Source: Acidobacteria bacterium Ga0074141 (lineage in GTDB: Bacteria > Acidobacteriota > Blastocatellia > Pyrinomonadales > Pyrinomonadaceae). Taken from it: DNA of 63,681 bases. The translations under genes and the position numbers were made by a program. A model generated the notes under the pieces. That model ran no database searches. It saw only the letters and a program-made list of their open reading frames with translations, and had not been told where the DNA came from. How positions within the stretch are numbered: the stretch's first letter is position 1; the number at the start of each line of letters is the position of its first letter. Below are positions 8,161 to 16,742 of this stretch, piece by piece. The DNA is taken from contig LNDP01000007.1 in the NCBI GenBank assembly GCA_001464665.1, forward strand, positions 1 to 63,681, given 5' to 3'.

Positions 8161-9285
8161 ATGAGTTACAATCACGAGTTATCTGAATGGCCAAAATTTG
8201 AATGGGAGGATAGTGAAGTCGCGTCAGATCTGGCTGAAGTTCGCCACCGTCAAGGGCGACTATTGGGCCGCATGGAGTCATTAGGGTTTCAACTGCGTGA
8301 GGAATCCGTGCTTCGCACCCTTACCGAAGAAGTCGTCAAGTCAAGTGAGATTGAAGGTGAGATCTTGGATAGCGATCAAGTGCGTTCCTCGATCGCACAG
8401 CGACTGGGAATGGACGTTGCAGGAATGGTACCAGCGGACAGAAATGTCGATGGTGTTGTGGAGATGATGCTTGACGCGACCCAGAAATACGCAGAACCAC
8501 TCACCGATGAGCGCCTTTTCGACTGGCATGCGGCTCTGTTTCCGACCGGACGCAGTGGGATGAGGAAGATCACTGTCGGGAACTGGCGCGATGACAAAGA
8601 TGGTCCAATGCAGGTCGTCTCGGGACCGATGGGTCGTGAGACCGTGCACTATGAGGCCCCAACTGCCCCGCTACTTCCGAAGGAAATGGACGCGTTTCTC
8701 GAATGGTTTGAAGGCGAGAAAAATGTCGACTCTGTGCTGGCTGCGGGTATAGCACATCTATGGTTCGTAACGATCCACCCATTCGACGATGGCAATGGCC
8801 GGATAGCGCGGGCAATAAGCGACCTTGCCCTGTCACGGTCGGAGAATAGCTCACAGCGTTTTTACAGTATGTCATCCACCATCCGAGAGGATCGCAACCG
8901 ATATTATGAAGTCTTGGAGAGAACCCAGAAAGGAGGTTTAGATATAACGAAATGGCTAAGGTGGTTCCTTGGTTGTCTAAACAGGGCGTTCGATCAGGCG
9001 GACACTACCCTAAGTACCGTTCTATCTAAAGCAGATTTCTGGAACGTTCACCGGGAAACTGAGTTGAACAAGCGCCAAAGGATGATGATAAATAGACTAC
9101 TAGATGGATTCTTTGGAAAACTGACATCCAGCAAATGGGCGCTGATGACCAAGACTTCACAGGACACCGCGTCTCGTGACATCGACGACCTGGTCGAAAA
9201 AAGGATCTTGCTGCGTGGTCCAGCGGGCGGACGAAGTACGAGCTACGACCTCGTTTTACCTAGGAGAAAGGAATCGGGTATCTGA
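8161..9285 (+). CDS. Fic family AMP-transferase with C-terminal winged helix
   Basis: A 374-residue Fic protein. The N-terminal part resembles DUF4172. The inhibitory helix motif SSEIEG lies at 61-66, matching the (S/T)xxxE(G/N) rule of self-inhibited class II Fic enzymes. The catalytic loop HPFDDGNGRIAR is complete at 206-217. The C-terminal 90 residues look like a winged helix (KWALMTKTSQDTASRDIDDL). Fic enzymes usually transfer AMP from ATP to hydroxyl side chains of target proteins. I chose ATG at 8161; an in-frame GTG at 8092 would place the operator repeats inside the gene. It is divergent from the repressor-led operon and upstream of a SIR2-like gene. The target is unknown. Confidence 0.9.
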   Translation: MSYNHELSEWPKFEWEDSEVASDLAEVRHRQGRLLGRMESLGFQLREESVLRTLTEEVVKSSEIEGEILDSDQVRSSIAQRLGMDVAGMVPADRNVDGVVEMMLDATQKYAEPLTDERLFDWHAALFPTGRSGMRKITVGNWRDDKDGPMQVVSGPMGRETVHYEAPTAPLLPKEMDAFLEWFEGEKNVDSVLAAGIAHLWFVTIHPFDDGNGRIARAISDLALSRSENSSQRFYSMSSTIREDRNRYYEVLERTQKGGLDITKWLRWFLGCLNRAFDQADTTLSTVLSKADFWNVHRETELNKRQRMMINRLLDGFFGKLTSSKWALMTKTSQDTASRDIDDLVEKRILLRGPAGGRSTSYDLVLPRRKESGI

Positions 9286-9380
9286 ACCTTCGTTCGTGCG
9301 AGATTCCTTGTCGTTAGCCAACAAGCGCGGATCTTGAAGGTTGCCGTTAATATCAGGAGGCATGTTCAGAAGCAAGGTAT

Positions 9381-10571
9381 ATGAAACTAATTCTTTTTCT
9401 CGGTTCCGGAATATCCATTGATTCGGGTTTACCCCGGGTTGATAAACTACTGACTGACCTTTTTACGGCACCTTATTACTGCGATGGTCTAACCTTCTTC
9501 AGCCCGGGCGAGTCTCGCGACCCAGACATTCTGGCCTCCGACACGGTACCGCGTGTCCGTCAGGTTTTGCGCTTGCTCGAAGACCACGATCAACAAGATA
9601 TTAATATCGTTGGCTACTCGCCCTCCAGTAGAAGCAGTTCCGGAGCTCTATTTCGCTCGAAGATAACAACATATGAAGATCTTTTCTATCTCTGTTCACA
9701 GTTGAAACTGTGGCATAACGGGCTGGTAGACAATTCCCTGGTTACTCCCTTGATGGAAAAAATAGAGACCGTTGCTGGAGATGCATTAAGGGGCGACGAT
9801 AAACTGGGCAGAATGAGTGATCTTGCGTCACTTGCACAGTCGGCATGTTACCTGATTGAGTCGGTTGTCGCCGACAAACTTAAGGGTTCCGGTTCCATCG
9901 CAGGCCTTGATCTAATCCTCGAATTGGCAAAAACGTCGCACATCGAGCAGTTGAACATCGTCACGCTCAATCACGACACTCTCGTCGAACAATTTCTTGA
10001 TGATAATAGCGTCGTCTTTGTGGATGGCTTTGGAGAGCCCGATGGCGACGTGCGTTGGTATGAGGAGACGTTGTATGACTCGGAGTTCGCCCGCGTCAGG
10101 ATCTTCAAACTCCACGGTTCCGTAAATTGGTATTCGTTTTATGTGGATGGAAGATCTCGGCCGGCTATATTCATCGGCAATGACGTTGCACAGATCAAAA
10201 ATAATGGTGGAGCGGAACTAGAGTCCCAGTCTCGCAGACCGTCATTTTTATCCGGACTAAATAAAGAGTCATCGTATCAACGCGGGATCTACGTCGATTT
10301 GCATTTTCACTTCCATCAGTTGCTCCATGAATGCAATAGAATGGTGATGTCCGGCTACGGATGGGGCGACCTGGCCATCAATAACAGACTGGAAGCTTGG
10401 ATGGATCACGATCAGAAAAACAGTATTACGCTTTTGCACCGCTATCCGGAAGAACTTCAGGAAAGATCCTTAGCAGTAGCAAGCAGTTACGATGGCTGGG
10501 TCAATAGCGGACAACTTATCTCAATTCCAAAATGGTTGTCAGAAGTTCATCTAAAAGATCTGAAGATTTGA
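9381..10571 (+). CDS. SIR2-like domain protein
   Basis: A 396-residue protein with the SIR2 NAD-binding opening FLGSGISIDSGLP (6-18), NHDT at 197-200 and KLHGSVNW (243-250), which supplies the usual histidine. Stand-alone SIR2-like proteins of this size are common in defence islands, where several relatives destroy NAD to stop phage growth. That activity is inferred here, not shown. It follows the Fic gene by 95 bp in the same direction. A strong AGGAGG at 9355-9360 points to an ATG at 9362 in another frame, while this start has only a weak AAGG nearby. No partner sensor domain is fused to it. Confidence 0.85.
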   Translation: MKLILFLGSGISIDSGLPRVDKLLTDLFTAPYYCDGLTFFSPGESRDPDILASDTVPRVRQVLRLLEDHDQQDINIVGYSPSSRSSSGALFRSKITTYEDLFYLCSQLKLWHNGLVDNSLVTPLMEKIETVAGDALRGDDKLGRMSDLASLAQSACYLIESVVADKLKGSGSIAGLDLILELAKTSHIEQLNIVTLNHDTLVEQFLDDNSVVFVDGFGEPDGDVRWYEETLYDSEFARVRIFKLHGSVNWYSFYVDGRSRPAIFIGNDVAQIKNNGGAELESQSRRPSFLSGLNKESSYQRGIYVDLHFHFHQLLHECNRMVMSGYGWGDLAINNRLEAWMDHDQKNSITLLHRYPEELQERSLAVASSYDGWVNSGQLISIPKWLSEVHLKDLKI

Positions 10572-10636
10572 AGAAAGAGGCCGCCGAGAAGACAGGCCGT
10601 TTTGATTTGGTTGCGTAAAGCTAATTGTTCTTCGCT

Positions 10637-10804
10637 TTATCGAGGATTTTGTTGCAAGTCCTCGGCAATCGGCATTGGTTTAAAAAGCAGACATCCGAAC
10701 CGCCCGTATTTCCCGATGGATAAATAGCAAATGGTGTTGTCGCCACACTGCCGCGATGGTACCAAACGAATCCCGACGGAATCGTCTGTCGCCCCATCAT
10801 TCAT
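10637..10804 (-). CDS. Possible small protein downstream of the radical SAM gene
   Basis: A 55-residue reading frame starting at an ATG that overlaps the stop of the radical SAM gene (ATGAATGA). It has two cysteines in its middle and a glycine-rich centre (SIGKYGRFGC). It matches no family I recognise. The overlap with the operon's last clear gene suggests translational coupling, but the coding evidence is thin. It may be spurious. Confidence 0.3.
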   Translation of the reverse strand: MNDGATDDSVGIRLVPSRQCGDNTICYLSIGKYGRFGCLLFKPMPIAEDLQQNPR

Positions 10805-11477
10805 TAGTAACATCGGCGATAAATCTTTGATTTCGCGAGCCACGATACTCACCTACATTTTGGCTGAGTTGATTCAAGAACGGGCCGTCGATGAGCAAGT
10901 CAGTGTGGGTGAGGATGTAAGCTATTTTTGCATCTTTTTGATCAATTAGAGTTTCGAGTGGGTAGCCGGTATAGACGGTGAGGTGAAGCCCCAGACGCTT
11001 TAAGCTCGCTGCAAGCTCTGCAACCGGCCCGGGCTGATCGAATGGTTCCCCGCCAAGGATGGTTACGCCGTCATGTGCAGCCCGATTTCTGACAATCTCG
11101 CTGACGATTGAAGCGATAGAAACTAAGGTTCCGTTTTCACGTTCGTGAGTCTGAGGAACGAAACATCCCTGACATCGAATTGAACATCCGCTAACTTGAA
11201 CCACACTTCGTCGTCCGGGTCCGTCGACCGTCGAATGATGGTAGAGGCGGTAGAGCCAAATAGAGAATTCGTCTGATTCAGTTCGCTTGGGTGAATTACC
11301 TCGACGAGGAACTGGCAAGTTTCTTCGCGAATTTTCAGCAGGCCTTGCGCAGTTGAGGTTCACTCGCGTCCCGAGGTCTTCGGCAAGACCGTCAACGGCT
11401 TGTTTCGAGGCCTGCGATATCTCAACCGTAACGCCTCCTACATCCGGTTCTAGCACAAATACGAGTTCCCTATTCAT
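10797..11477 (-). CDS. NrdG-like radical SAM / 4Fe-4S activase
   Basis: A 226-residue protein. Residues about 75-226 are a short radical SAM activase of the NrdG type: the cluster motif is C98-x3-C102-x2-C105 (SGCSIRCQGC), followed by ILGGEPFDQ and the C-terminal RGSRNQR. The first 60 residues or so are extra and loosely resemble the DUF2997 protein encoded just upstream. No anaerobic ribonucleotide reductase is in the window, so the activase probably serves another target in this operon. It overlaps the DUF2997 gene by 8 bp. Radical SAM proteins make a 5'-deoxyadenosyl radical to modify a protein or small molecule. The target here is unknown. Confidence 0.8.
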   Translation of the reverse strand: MNRELVFVLEPDVGGVTVEISQASKQAVDGLAEDLGTRVNLNCARPAENSRRNLPVPRRGNSPKRTESDEFSIWLYRLYHHSTVDGPGRRSVVQVSGCSIRCQGCFVPQTHERENGTLVSIASIVSEIVRNRAAHDGVTILGGEPFDQPGPVAELAASLKRLGLHLTVYTGYPLETLIDQKDAKIAYILTHTDLLIDGPFLNQLSQNVGEYRGSRNQRFIADVTNE

Positions 11478-11664
11478 TTGATCCTACCCGCCGTTTTGTT
11501 CGGGGTCTTACATGGAATTCGGCAGTTTTAAGATCGGTTGTAGGCGCTCCAAGTACCTGCTTAAGCTGTTGTGCCGTCTTTTCGCATGCCGACCCCTGGA
11601 TGCCATTGATCTGTGTTTCGCACTTCCCGGTTTCGGTGTCGATGGTGAATTCGATTTCAGGCAT
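11470..11664 (-). CDS. DUF2997 family protein
   Basis: A 64-residue protein with the DUF2997 layout: an N-terminal strand pair (IEFTIDTETGK), an NGIQGSAC turn with the typical cysteine, then a helix (TAQQLKQVLG). In cyanobacteria, relatives lie next to ycf35 (DUF1257) and ferredoxin genes. Here it is sandwiched between DUF1257 and a radical SAM gene, with 13 bp before and an 8-bp overlap after. The function is unknown. Confidence 0.8.
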   Translation of the reverse strand: MPEIEFTIDTETGKCETQINGIQGSACEKTAQQLKQVLGAPTTDLKTAEFHVRPRTKRRVGSNE

Positions 11665-11677
11665 ATTCTCTCCTTGT

Positions 11678-12076
11678 TCAGAATTTCACTCTGATCTTGA
11701 TCGTCTTTCCTACCCGCTCTTGGATGAGAGTGCCGCCGAGTTTCTTGGCCATCTTCCGGGCCGTTGCTTCGTGATAGCTGTTTTGTAGCCTGATCACAAA
11801 GTCTTTTCCAAGACGGTGCGCAAGATCCAGGTCATCGATAATGGCAACGTACCCTTTAACCGTTTTCTGAAACCCGATATCGCCTAACAGTGATAGGCCC
11901 ATTACATCCCGACGCCGGATCACGATATCGGCTGTCTGAGGGTCTCTTGTGTCCCAACCTTCAAGGGGTAAATTGCTGCCCTGAGTTGGGGATGCGAATC
12001 CGCACTCGCCCAAAGCTTCAAGAAGCAATTCCCGGTTCGGGAATGACTGGGATTCAAAGGTCATATATTTGCTCAT
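11678..12076 (-). CDS. DUF1257 (Ycf35-like) protein
   Basis: A 132-residue protein of the DUF1257/Ycf35 family. It begins with an opening about a target residue and gene product (MSKYMTFESQSF, LLLEALGECGF) and ends in the KLGGTLIQER...IKIRVKF segment seen in the family. DUF1257, DUF2997 and Ycf46-like AAA proteins form a recurrent association in cyanobacteria and plastids. Here all three occur in order within one operon, separated by 13-15 bp. The biochemical role is not established. Confidence 0.85.
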   Translation of the reverse strand: MSKYMTFESQSFPNRELLLEALGECGFASPTQGSNLPLEGWDTRDPQTADIVIRRRDVMGLSLLGDIGFQKTVKGYVAIIDDLDLAHRLGKDFVIRLQNSYHEATARKMAKKLGGTLIQERVGKTIKIRVKF

Positions 12077-12091
12077 TGAAATTCTCCGTAC

Positions 12092-13639
12092 TTAGAGTTC
12101 ATAGATTCGCTCGGTGCGGTTTCCGGCAAGGCCGGTATTCTCGATTCGGGAACCTACGCCTTTGATATTGTTCCTTGCCCATTTGCGGATCTCTTCGATC
12201 TTCTCGCTCATCATCTGTGCTGTGGGCGTAATGTTCTCGGCGGCTTTAATGATGTCTCGGGTTTCCGCCTGTCGGTCCCCATCGATGAAGGCTTCAAGAA
12301 CTCCGTCTTGTACCGCACCTTCTATTTCCGCTCCTGAGAAGTCCTTACTCTTTTCTACAAGCTTCTCAAGGTCGAAGTGCTGGGCATCGAGTGCTCTTTT
12401 CGTCAGATGAACCCGGAATATCTCCTTGCGGTCCTCTTTCTCGGGAAGATCGACAAAGTGTATATACGAGAACCTACCGATCCTGAACTGTTCGGATTCA
12501 AGTTCGCGGACATCATTGGCGGTAGCGAAAACAAGTACATCCTGGTTGTCCTGCATCCAGTTAAGGAGATAAGAAATCGTTCGTGCGGTCTCGCCGCCGT
12601 CCGTCTTGTTGGACGACTTCATTCCTGAGACTGCCTTTTCGAACTCACTGATACCGAGGATGCCTTTAATCGTTCCGGCAATCGACAGTGCACGCTTTAT
12701 CGACATTGCCGACGAACCGATTACACCTCCGCCCTCACCCATGATCGAACCGAAGTCCAGATCAAGCAGAGCCCGATTCGTAATGCTTGAAGCGACACGT
12801 TTACAGAGATCCTTTCCGCATCCAGGAAGACCGACAAGCAGTATCCCTTTACACGGTTCGACGTGACGGGCTTTTGCTCTAGGACTAAACGTATAAGCTG
12901 CACGTTCGAGGATGGCTCGAAGCGATTGGTAGCCGCCTAAGTTGCTTGCCGGTTCGGGATGCACATAGGTCAATGAACCGCTGCCTCGAATTACGTTCTT
13001 CTTCTCCTCGAGAATGACATTGATCGAGTCCTGATTGAGACCATTGCAACTGATAACTGCCTTAGCTACCACATTGCTGATCTCGACGGCTGTTAGACCA
13101 AGAAGAGATTGCTGTAACGCATCCTGAGTTTCTTTGGTAAGGCTAATATCGAGGCCGTTGGACCTCAGGTTTTCAAACTGAAGTTCTATCGAGTCCTCGA
13201 TCTCCGATTCCCTCGGAAGATCGAGTTCTATCTGCGTTACCTCCTTTTCAAGTGTTTTGAGTTCCGGGAAATTTGGTCCTACAAAAAGAACGGTGGCTTT
13301 CGTCGATTTCAGCTTCCAGGCGATTTCACGAAGTCGTCGAACCAGCAAAGGATCCTCCTGCCCAAATGGTGAGATATAGGGTGCGTAATCACACAGCAGG
13401 AAAATACCTGTCTTCTGCTCGCTGATAAAGCCAAGAAGACTTTCGGGATCTTCCGTATCGCCGATCGTTTGAGGCGAGCTAAGAAGTCCCTCTTTCGGAT
13501 CGACCACCTTCTGAAGGCCGCGTGGGCGGCTCCAGAAATAGAGAGGCTTTTCCTTATGTCGATCCTGAAATACAAGATCTGCCAACGCCTCCCTTACTCG
13601 GTCTTCTTCGTCGGGCTCTGATCCTGATATCGAGCTCAT
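12092..13639 (-). CDS. Ycf46/FtsH-like AAA ATPase with altered Walker motifs
   Basis: A 515-residue protein. Residues 1-200 match the N-terminal half of Ycf46-like proteins (KTGIFLLCDYAPYI, VLFVGPNFPEL). The AAA domain follows. Walker A is GLPGCGKD, with K276 kept but aspartate at 277 where Ser/Thr normally binds magnesium. Walker B is ILGISEFEK, where the usual aspartate is serine but the catalytic glutamate (332) stays. A typical arginine-bearing GRF..IHFVDLP segment and a C-terminal small domain (FSGAEIEGAV) are present. ATG at 13639 is preferred because GGAAG lies about 7 bp upstream. It is the central motor of this operon. The altered motifs may reduce ATP hydrolysis or reflect a nucleotide-sensing role. 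Confidence 0.85.
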   Translation of the reverse strand: MSSISGSEPDEEDRVREALADLVFQDRHKEKPLYFWSRPRGLQKVVDPKEGLLSSPQTIGDTEDPESLLGFISEQKTGIFLLCDYAPYISPFGQEDPLLVRRLREIAWKLKSTKATVLFVGPNFPELKTLEKEVTQIELDLPRESEIEDSIELQFENLRSNGLDISLTKETQDALQQSLLGLTAVEISNVVAKAVISCNGLNQDSINVILEEKKNVIRGSGSLTYVHPEPASNLGGYQSLRAILERAAYTFSPRAKARHVEPCKGILLVGLPGCGKDLCKRVASSITNRALLDLDFGSIMGEGGGVIGSSAMSIKRALSIAGTIKGILGISEFEKAVSGMKSSNKTDGGETARTISYLLNWMQDNQDVLVFATANDVRELESEQFRIGRFSYIHFVDLPEKEDRKEIFRVHLTKRALDAQHFDLEKLVEKSKDFSGAEIEGAVQDGVLEAFIDGDRQAETRDIIKAAENITPTAQMMSEKIEEIRKWARNNIKGVGSRIENTGLAGNRTERIYEL

Positions 13640-13704
13640 GCAGGAACTTCCGGATGCTGTCGGCACCGGTTTCTAATACAGACATTGTTTGTTTTACGGG
13701 CAGT

Positions 13705-14121
13705 TTAAGAAACGGATTGTGTGACAAGACGCCCGTTGTGACCGTTTCGTCCGTTGTTGCCGGTGGGTCTAGGTGCCTCGGTCATTCTTTCGACCTTCTG
13801 CATTTCTTCTCTTGATGCGATGCCGTTGTCGATCTTGAACCCTAGATTCGCTAATGCCCTGCCGACAGCACTTGTTTCACCGTTTTCGATAAAGGATGTC
13901 GTATTTACATATCCCTGTCCACGGATCTCAAAAGCGTGTCCGGTGGAACTGGGTTCGGCGTCATCTCTGTTCCGATACGCTCCGGCCTTGATGCATACAA
14001 ATCCGCTATCTTCGTTAAGCCTTATGATCTCTGTTACGATCCGGCCGTCAGGATACTTCTCGTAGAACTCCGATATGCGTGCATGAACCGGAATGTACTT
14101 GCTTAAGTCGAAGTTTGCCAT
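13705..14121 (-). CDS. ERF/DdrA-like single-strand annealing protein
   Basis: A 138-residue protein with the core seen in ERF and DdrA/Rad52-like annealing proteins: an N-terminal KYIPVHARISEFYEKYPDGR, then AFEIRGQGYVNTTSF, and the signature ENGETSAVGRALANLGF. The C-terminus is glycine/asparagine rich (GNNGRNGHNGR). Such proteins bind single-stranded DNA and promote annealing in phages and stress-tolerant bacteria. It lies 65 bp upstream of the AAA gene in the same operon, which hints that the AAA system works on, or senses, DNA ends. The assignment rests on the conserved central motif and length. Confidence 0.65.
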   Translation of the reverse strand: MANFDLSKYIPVHARISEFYEKYPDGRIVTEIIRLNEDSGFVCIKAGAYRNRDDAEPSSTGHAFEIRGQGYVNTTSFIENGETSAVGRALANLGFKIDNGIASREEMQKVERMTEAPRPTGNNGRNGHNGRLVTQSVS

Positions 14122-14150
14122 TGTTGTATCGGGACTCGTGTGTCGTCGAT

Positions 14151-15495
14151 CTAGAGTTCCAGAGCGGTTAGACGGTCTTCATCCAGCAGTTTCTTTGAAT
14201 GAACGGATGTCATTCTCAAAAGATCGCTCAGGGCAGTTCGCATTTCTTCCGGCGAGCGCTGCTTGGCTTCCCGACCCGCGGCGGTCTGCAATTGTTCGAG
14301 TACATTTTCAAGGGATGTATCGCCCGTGAAATTCATCAGCTGATACCATTCGCACATCTGACGTGCTCGTTTGGCCAATGAACCCGACACAAATCCCGCG
14401 TCCTTCATTCGTTCCGCCATTTCCGAGGCTGATTCGAAGATCTTCGCTGTTATCTGTGCAAAGCCTTCCTTAATCGGAGAGATGGCCTCGTCTGCTTCAC
14501 GCTGGGCCGCCTCGATCTTCATCTCGCGGATCCGCTCCTTAACTTCGCGTTCTCTCCGGGTTTCCGCAGTTACCTCATCGACCCTTATTTCTTCGATACG
14601 GCGTTTTGCATCGATCTCAAGATCGATCTTCGTCTGCTCGGAATTGATACGAGTCGTTTCGAGTGCAAGAGATTTTGCGAGGTTTCGCTCGGCGATCATC
14701 TCCGATCCGAGAATGATCACCTTCGGCTTCATTGTTATCACTAGGCCATCGCGTATGTGCCGCAACCGCATTGACGAACTCCTCTCGATCAAAAGGTTCA
14801 TCGCTTGTCGCCTCGAACCTGTCGGCAGAATCTCTCGCAAGCTGATAGAAACTGTCCTGAAGGATTGTGAGGATCTCGTCGTACTTAGAAAGAACCTCAC
14901 TTTTTGCAGCGGCGAGCGTTTCGCAGGCTTGAAGGTATGATTTTTCGAAAGATTCAAACGCGGTCCAGGGAATCCACTTGTATTCGCTGGTTCCCCAGAC
15001 GGTCTCGCACAGCGTGAATCTGAAGCCGAACTTATTGAGAGCGTTATGAGCCTGAGCCGCTCCTCGCATCAGGCGATTCCGATAGACATCAGGCAGCAGC
15101 CCCGCTCTTGGCGGACTTACTCGGACGGCGGCATTATCAGGTAGCTGTACTCCGAGAGTTTTCCATTCTAATTGCCGGGCAAGACTACCGAACCCTCGAC
15201 AATCAATGTTCATGAATACGCCTTCGCTTTCCAGGGTCGATAGATCGAATGGAAGAGATTCCACCTCTTCAGCACTGATACCCAACTCCGTCGCAACTCG
15301 GTCCTTTCTGGTTTCAAGCCGAGTTAGCACTACCTGAACAATTTCAGACGGCTGTTCCACCAAAGAATCTCGGGAAATTTCTTCTGTTGACGCGTCCACC
15401 GTCTGAGAGCCACCGAACACGTTTCGGAGCACCGAAGATGCTAATGATGGCAATATTTGGGTACCAGTAATTCCGGCAGATGTTTGTGTTTCCAT
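14151..15495 (-). pseudogene. DUF3150-like gene split by a frameshift
   Basis: Two frames together make one plausible protein. The first frame (15495 to about 14760) gives about 245 residues including FGFRFTLCETVWGTSEYKW and a helical SEVLSKYDEIL segment. The second (about 14790 to 14151) gives a long charged helix (ETRREREVKERIREMKIEAAQ) and a C-terminal YQLMNFTGDTSLENVL part. The first frame is read through GCGGCACATACG, while the sense continues in the next frame as IRDGLVITMKPK, pointing to a single-base indel near 14758. It could also be two overlapping genes. The layout resembles DUF3150 proteins, but I am not sure. Start ATG 15495 has AGGA 5 bp upstream. Confidence 0.5.
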
Positions 15496-15897
15496 TCGCA
15501 TCCTGTCCACCGCTCAATTTTCCGCACATCCGTATCCTGCGGACACGCGGATAACGGCCTCGGGACGTGATGTTCATCACGATAGACTTTGATCCCGTTG
15601 ATCTCCACTGATTCCAGTTCACTCAGACAGAAATATCCCCATTCGCGCTCAAGGCCAAGGACATAACCATAGAAGCATGTGTCGTCCTCATAGGCATCGC
15701 CTTCCGTCACAAACCATATCCACCCGCTCAATGGAAAGCAACACGGCATTGACGGTCGGATTCTTGTTCCCCTCTTGGTCACCAATCTTCGGCAGTACAC
15801 TTTTTAAGTTCTATTGGCAAAAATTCCGACATACAGCTTTGACCCCTTTCTAGATTGTCGACTGATGTCTGCCGCCTATTTTGTTTTGTATTAAAAT
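15414..15897. repeat. Direct repeat A (DUF2958 segment)
   Basis: This stretch aligns over its whole length with 57321-57806 in the same orientation. The shared segment covers the upstream leader, the DUF2958 gene and the first 30 codons or so of the DUF3150-like gene. The copies are clearly diverged, with many substitutions and several indels, so the duplication is old. Together they flank about 41 kb that includes the haem operon. Confidence 0.85.
15441..15832 (-). pseudogene. DUF2958 gene, decayed copy
   Basis: The start MSEFLPIELKK and the core WFVTEGDAYEDD...GYFCLSELESV belong to DUF2958 but lie in different frames. Comparison with the intact copy at 57.4-57.7 kb shows at least three indels: an extra A near 15805, two bases lost near 15725, and one base lost near the stop that lets the frame run on. 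The gene was the first of the leftward AAA operon. DUF2958 proteins are small, of unknown function, and typical of plasmids and integrative elements. Confidence 0.75.
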
Positions 15898-15904
15898 GAG
15901 GTGA

Positions 15905-16205
15905 ATGTGTAATCGTTACCGCGTCGTCGCCGACATTGAGAAGCTTCGTACGATCTTTCAGAAAGCTCCCAGTGAATGGTTTGCGCAAACGGATCGAACC
16001 AATGTGTCGTTCTATCCCAAAAGCAATGTACCGGTATGTTTGAAGGTGAATAGCAACGACTACTACGGCCACTTCCAGTGGGGCATTATGCCGGGTTGGG
16101 CGAAAACGAAGAGTTAGATTCTGACAAATACGAAACCTGAAGACGCTCTCAAGAAGCCTACTTGGGCTGATCCGTTCAGGCGTCGGCGGAAAAGGCTTTC
16201 CGCTC
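15905..16205 (+). pseudogene. SRAP (YedK/HMCES-like) fragment
   Basis: The first 70 codons encode the start of an SRAP protein: MCNRYRV with the catalytic Cys2, then YPKSNVPV and FQWGIMPGW. An in-frame TAG at 16115 follows, after which the frame continues with TKPEDAL and FRRRRK, matching the family's NARAE...FRRRR region. It is then cut off and joined to an SDR remnant. SRAP proteins crosslink to abasic sites in single-stranded DNA. This one is dead. It diverges from the AAA operon. Confidence 0.75.
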
Positions 16206-16700
16206 GCCCGATACTCTAGTCAATAACGCGGCGATTTACGAATTCGGGCCGATTGAAGCGACTACTAAAGAAGAATTTCACCGGCTTTTTAACTTAATGT
16301 TCTAGGAATTTTTCTGACAATTCAGGAAGCATTAAAGTTTTACCCAGAAACTGGCGGCAGCATTATCAATATCAGCACGGTCGGCAGTAAAAAATACCGC
16401 GCCGAATACACGCCTTTCCGCTTCAACCCAAGGAGCTGTTGAAACCTTGACTTCCGCTCTAAAGAAAGAATTGGGTTCAAGAAATATCCGGCTCAACGCC
16501 ATCGCACCCGACGTAACCGAAACCGAAGGCGCCCTCGACAAGGTTCAATCGGCAGCGATATGGAAAAAATGATACTCGCCGCGACGCCGATCGATCGGCT
16601 CGGAGACCCAAATGACATCGCGCGCAGCATTGCTTTTAACTTCGAGGGAGCAAGCCGGATTACCGGCGAAAGAATTGCGGTTTCCGGTGAATGGGATGAA
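16190..16700 (+). pseudogene. Short-chain dehydrogenase (SDR) remnant
   Basis: Across three frames one can read the SDR landmarks in order: DTLVNNAAIYEF, then NVLGIFLTIQEAL, SIINIST, QGAVETLTSALKKEL, NIRLNAIAPD and DRLGDPNDIA. The Rossmann N-terminus is missing. The catalytic YxxxK is lost (LSAST in place of YSASK). At least two single-base indels are needed, near 16297 and 16390. It begins exactly where the SRAP fragment ends, so a deletion joined the two. Confidence 0.75.
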
Positions 16701-16742
16701 TCTGAAGAGGAAAAGGAGAACAGTAAAAGAGTAAAGCGATTA

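Noticed and set aside
10637-10852. Longer 71-codon version of the small gene after the radical SAM gene
   Set aside because: The extra N-terminus overlaps the radical SAM coding region by 56 bp; the ATG at 10804 is more natural.
14371-14940. 189-codon plus-strand frame
   Set aside because: Antisense shadow of the charged-helix part of the DUF3150-like gene.
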